Below are positions 21,256 to 23,197 of a DNA stretch of 23,197 nt, piece by piece. Source of the DNA: Nanobdellota archaeon. Lineage in GTDB: Archaea; Nanobdellota; Nanobdellia; Pacearchaeales; GW2011-AR1. The notes beneath the pieces are model-generated. The model saw only the letters and a program-made list of their open reading frames with translations, did not search any database and was not told the DNA's origin. Within the stretch, counting starts at the first letter, position 1, and each line of letters starts with the position of its first letter. Made by a program: the position numbers and the translations under genes. The stretch covers positions 1 through 23,197 of the forward strand of contig JAHJMH010000065.1 in NCBI GenBank assembly GCA_018821425.1, in the 5' to 3' direction.

Positions 21256-22340
21256 ATCTCAAATCTTAATATCATTCCAATCCCACCCTGGAGATTAAAA
21301 AATTGTTCGCCTTCAGTAGTTTCGGTTGAAATTACCTTAACTTCTGCACCAGTGTTTTCTGCCATTTTTGAAAGTTCTTTCGTAAGCGGCTTCGGAACTT
21401 TAGAGGAAAGATAAAGAATTTCAACTGCGCCGTTTTGAAGCGCGCGGCGCGCGTTCCCTTCTCCAAGAAGCGTCTTGGCAGGATTCTCTCCAAGATTCAA
21501 AAAAAGTTTCTCAACATCCTTTCTCTCAAGAGTCATCTCATGATTCATAAGTAAATCCTGCGCCTTCTGGACAAGTTCCTGAAGCCCTGATTCCGAACTA
21601 TCGCCAATATCTAAACGACCAATGATTTTTTGTCGGAGCGCAGTAGCAAGATATTCTCCATCGATAAATTCATCTTTTGTGGGAATCGGTCCTCCAATTA
21701 TAATTCCGCCAAGTTTCTTCATCTCAAAAAAAGAACTCTTCATTTCTTCTGCAATTCTTTTGTAAAAAGTTTTCGTAAGTCCTTCGGTGATTCGATGGAA
21801 TCTCTGACTTGACTGTCCCCCGGCCCTCACCTTTGAAGGAATCCCTGAAGTCATTTTATGAAGAACTTCAATTTTCTTACCCTCAAGCATTCCTATCGTC
21901 GCCTCTTTCCGGTCCATAACGAGCAACCCAAAAACTTCCGTGACTTGAAGCATTTCTTTCAACGGTTCAAGAACAAATTCTTTATCACAACGATACATCC
22001 TCATCTTAAGCGGCTTCGGCGGCTCAATATCCCAAAGTTGTAAATCATCCTGCCCTTCAACTTTTGAAACATTGCCACAAAAAATCGCGAGCCCGTTCTC
22101 CGGAGTCTTATTATAATCTTTTAAATAACGGGTGATTTTATCAAGCGCATTCCCAACATTTTTTCTAGTCCCAGTTGATTTAATGTTCTTCGCAGTAGAT
22201 TTCTCAGACTCAAGCTGATCTGCAACAGTGTAAATATTCTGCCCCGCGGGAATATAAACCGTTATCAACTCCGTAGCTCTGCCCTTGTGTTTCTCAAGTT
22301 CCTCAACGATTTCCTCAACCTCCGATTTTGTTAATGGCAT
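21252..22340 (-). CDS. prf1: Peptide chain release factor aRF1
   Basis: 362 residues. It recognises stop codons and releases the finished peptide. In domain 1 the NIKS motif (52-55) and YRCDKEF (116-122, the YxCxxxF motif) read the stop codon. In domain 2 GGQ (174-176, RAGGQSSQRF) triggers hydrolysis. Domain 3 contains LLGEGNARRALQNGAVEILYL and ends with VISTETTEGEQF and GGIGMILRF. Most archaeal aRF1 proteins are about 400-420 residues. The missing stretch corresponds to the zinc-binding minidomain that normally lies between the SEDL-like strand and the LAE helix; here only KVPKPLTKELSKMAEN joins them and no Cys pair is present. The start is 4 bases after the valS stop, so the two form an operon. 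Confidence 0.96.
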   Translation of the reverse strand: MPLTKSEVEEIVEELEKHKGRATELITVYIPAGQNIYTVADQLESEKSTAKNIKSTGTRKNVGNALDKITRYLKDYNKTPENGLAIFCGNVSKVEGQDDLQLWDIEPPKPLKMRMYRCDKEFVLEPLKEMLQVTEVFGLLVMDRKEATIGMLEGKKIEVLHKMTSGIPSKVRAGGQSSQRFHRITEGLTKTFYKRIAEEMKSSFFEMKKLGGIIIGGPIPTKDEFIDGEYLATALRQKIIGRLDIGDSSESGLQELVQKAQDLLMNHEMTLERKDVEKLFLNLGENPAKTLLGEGNARRALQNGAVEILYLSSKVPKPLTKELSKMAENTGAEVKVISTETTEGEQFFNLQGGIGMILRFEI

Positions 22341-22344
22341 TTAC

Positions 22345-23197
22345 TTATTCAACAAACTCAACTTTAAATTTCCCCTCTTTCACTTCTCTTGCGTTTGTAA
22401 CATTTTTAAGGTCTTCCAAAACATCATTTAATTTTATATGATCTTTTTTATCTAATGTCAAAATTATTTCTGAGTTCATAGGTTTTTTTGATTTTGATTT
22501 TATAGTTCTTATTCTGGTTAATCTATCATTCAAAACCCCAAAAACGTTATCATAGTTTTCTTTTTCTAAATCATCAAATCTCGGCCATTCACTAATATGG
22601 ATGCTTTTTTCTTTTTCAAATTTTCTGAAATGTGTTTGATAAATTTCTTCTGTAACAAAAGGCATTATTGGAGCAATGAGTTTTAACATTTTTAACAAAG
22701 AGGCATATAGCGTATACTGGGCAGACGATTTTCCTCCTTTACTTCCTTGATAGACTCTTTTCTTAACAATTTCGAGATAGTTATCTGTAAACATTTTCCA
22801 AAAGAAGATTTCAAAATCTTGTCGAGCTTTAGAATATTCATAAATCTCAAATCTATACGTAACACACTTAATCAGAGTATCAAGTTTAATCAAAAAAAGT
22901 TCGTCTAATTTCTCTAGCTTCTTAGGTTTCTTTGGCTTTCCATCCAAATTCATAAAAACAAATCGGGATGAATTAATCAATTTGTTGATAAACTTTTTTC
23001 CAGTAACCAAATCTTTTTCTTGATATTCCATATCTTCTCCAAGTTTTGAACCTGCTGCCCAGAATCTTAAAGCATCAGCACCGAACTCATCGAGAATTTT
23101 TCGCGGCTCAATCACATTCCCTTTTGACTTAGACATTTTCTCACCTTTCATAGAAATCATTCCAGAAACGATAATATCTTTCCAAGGGATTTCATTA
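22345..23197 (-). CDS. valS: Valyl-tRNA synthetase, C-terminal part (5' end outside the window)
   Basis: The frame stays open to the right edge; an internal Met at 23160 is not the start. The visible part begins with NEIPWKDIIVSGM and the class I signature KMSKSKGN. It continues with FGADALRFWAAGSKLGEDMEY, followed by the helical anticodon-binding domain (PFVTEEIYQTHF and ISEWP are typical of ValRS). The bacterial C-terminal coiled coil is absent; the protein ends with a short alpha/beta segment (ILTLDKKDHIKL). It charges tRNA-Val. The catalytic HIGH half and editing domain are outside the window. It is co-transcribed with prf1. Confidence 0.95.
   Translation of the reverse strand, partial: NEIPWKDIIVSGMISMKGEKMSKSKGNVIEPRKILDEFGADALRFWAAGSKLGEDMEYQEKDLVTGKKFINKLINSSRFVFMNLDGKPKKPKKLEKLDELFLIKLDTLIKCVTYRFEIYEYSKARQDFEIFFWKMFTDNYLEIVKKRVYQGSKGGKSSAQYTLYASLLKMLKLIAPIMPFVTEEIYQTHFRKFEKEKSIHISEWPRFDDLEKENYDNVFGVLNDRLTRIRTIKSKSKKPMNSEIILTLDKKDHIKLNDVLEDLKNVTNAREVKEGKFKVEFVE

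Overview
The window looks like chromosomal DNA of an AT-rich archaeon. The marker genes are archaeal: aRF1, TFS, RNA polymerase subunit Rpo11, MBF1, RadB, NreA, a two-ring Cdc48/VAT ATPase, a Sec11-type signal peptidase with a Ser-His pair, type 2 methionine aminopeptidase, and a tRNA-Lys with an intron at 37/38. Many genes have a T/A-rich TATA-like box about 26 bases before the start codon and no room for a leader, which is typical of leaderless archaeal transcription. The short proteins, stripped-down domains (pyruvate kinase without its C-terminal domain, aRF1 without its minidomain) and very tight packing suggest a DPANN-type lineage (Pacearchaeota/Woesearchaeota-like). That placement is inference.

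Layout. 1-1807 (+): end of pyruvate kinase, a NOL1/NOP2-related RNA-binding protein, and MetAP. 1814-5832 (-): an unknown protein, a single-domain response regulator, Cdc48, and a zinc-ribbon/AbrB protein. 5837-6128: a GC-rich structured intergenic region that I read as a minus-strand non-coding RNA. 6129-8084: signal peptidase, a GC-rich repeat, TFS, a convergent TFS paralogue, a stray tRNA 5' fragment, and tRNA-Lys(CUU). 8091-9117: a Cys-rich membrane-anchored protein, a small unknown protein, and a winged-helix regulator with a palindromic operator. 9305-14095: topoisomerase I, a second GC-rich repeat, NreA, a third GC-rich repeat, and RadB, together a DNA topology and repair block. 14142-15707 (-): an unknown protein, Rpo11 and MBF1. 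15760-21255: surface and glycan genes (degenerate thioredoxin-like membrane protein, GT2, DUF2334-type deacetylase, GtrA, GT-C glycosyltransferase) plus ScpB and a NUDIX hydrolase. 21252-23197 (-): aRF1 and the C-terminal part of valyl-tRNA synthetase.

The most unusual content is not in the ordinary genes. Three GC-rich intergenic elements (near 6891-7070, 11700-11826 and 13080-13306) share exact blocks of 14-19 bases in mosaic order. A perfect G-quadruplex 17-mer occurs in the same reading frame inside two unrelated genes, map and topA. A 7-bp-closed, poly-T-terminated RNA fold with a possible pseudoknot lies at 5907-6008. A 14-base copy of the tRNA-Lys 5' end followed by a 9-bp hairpin lies 91 bases upstream of the real tRNA, exactly where the promoter appears to fire. 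No rRNA, CRISPR array or complete insertion sequence is visible.
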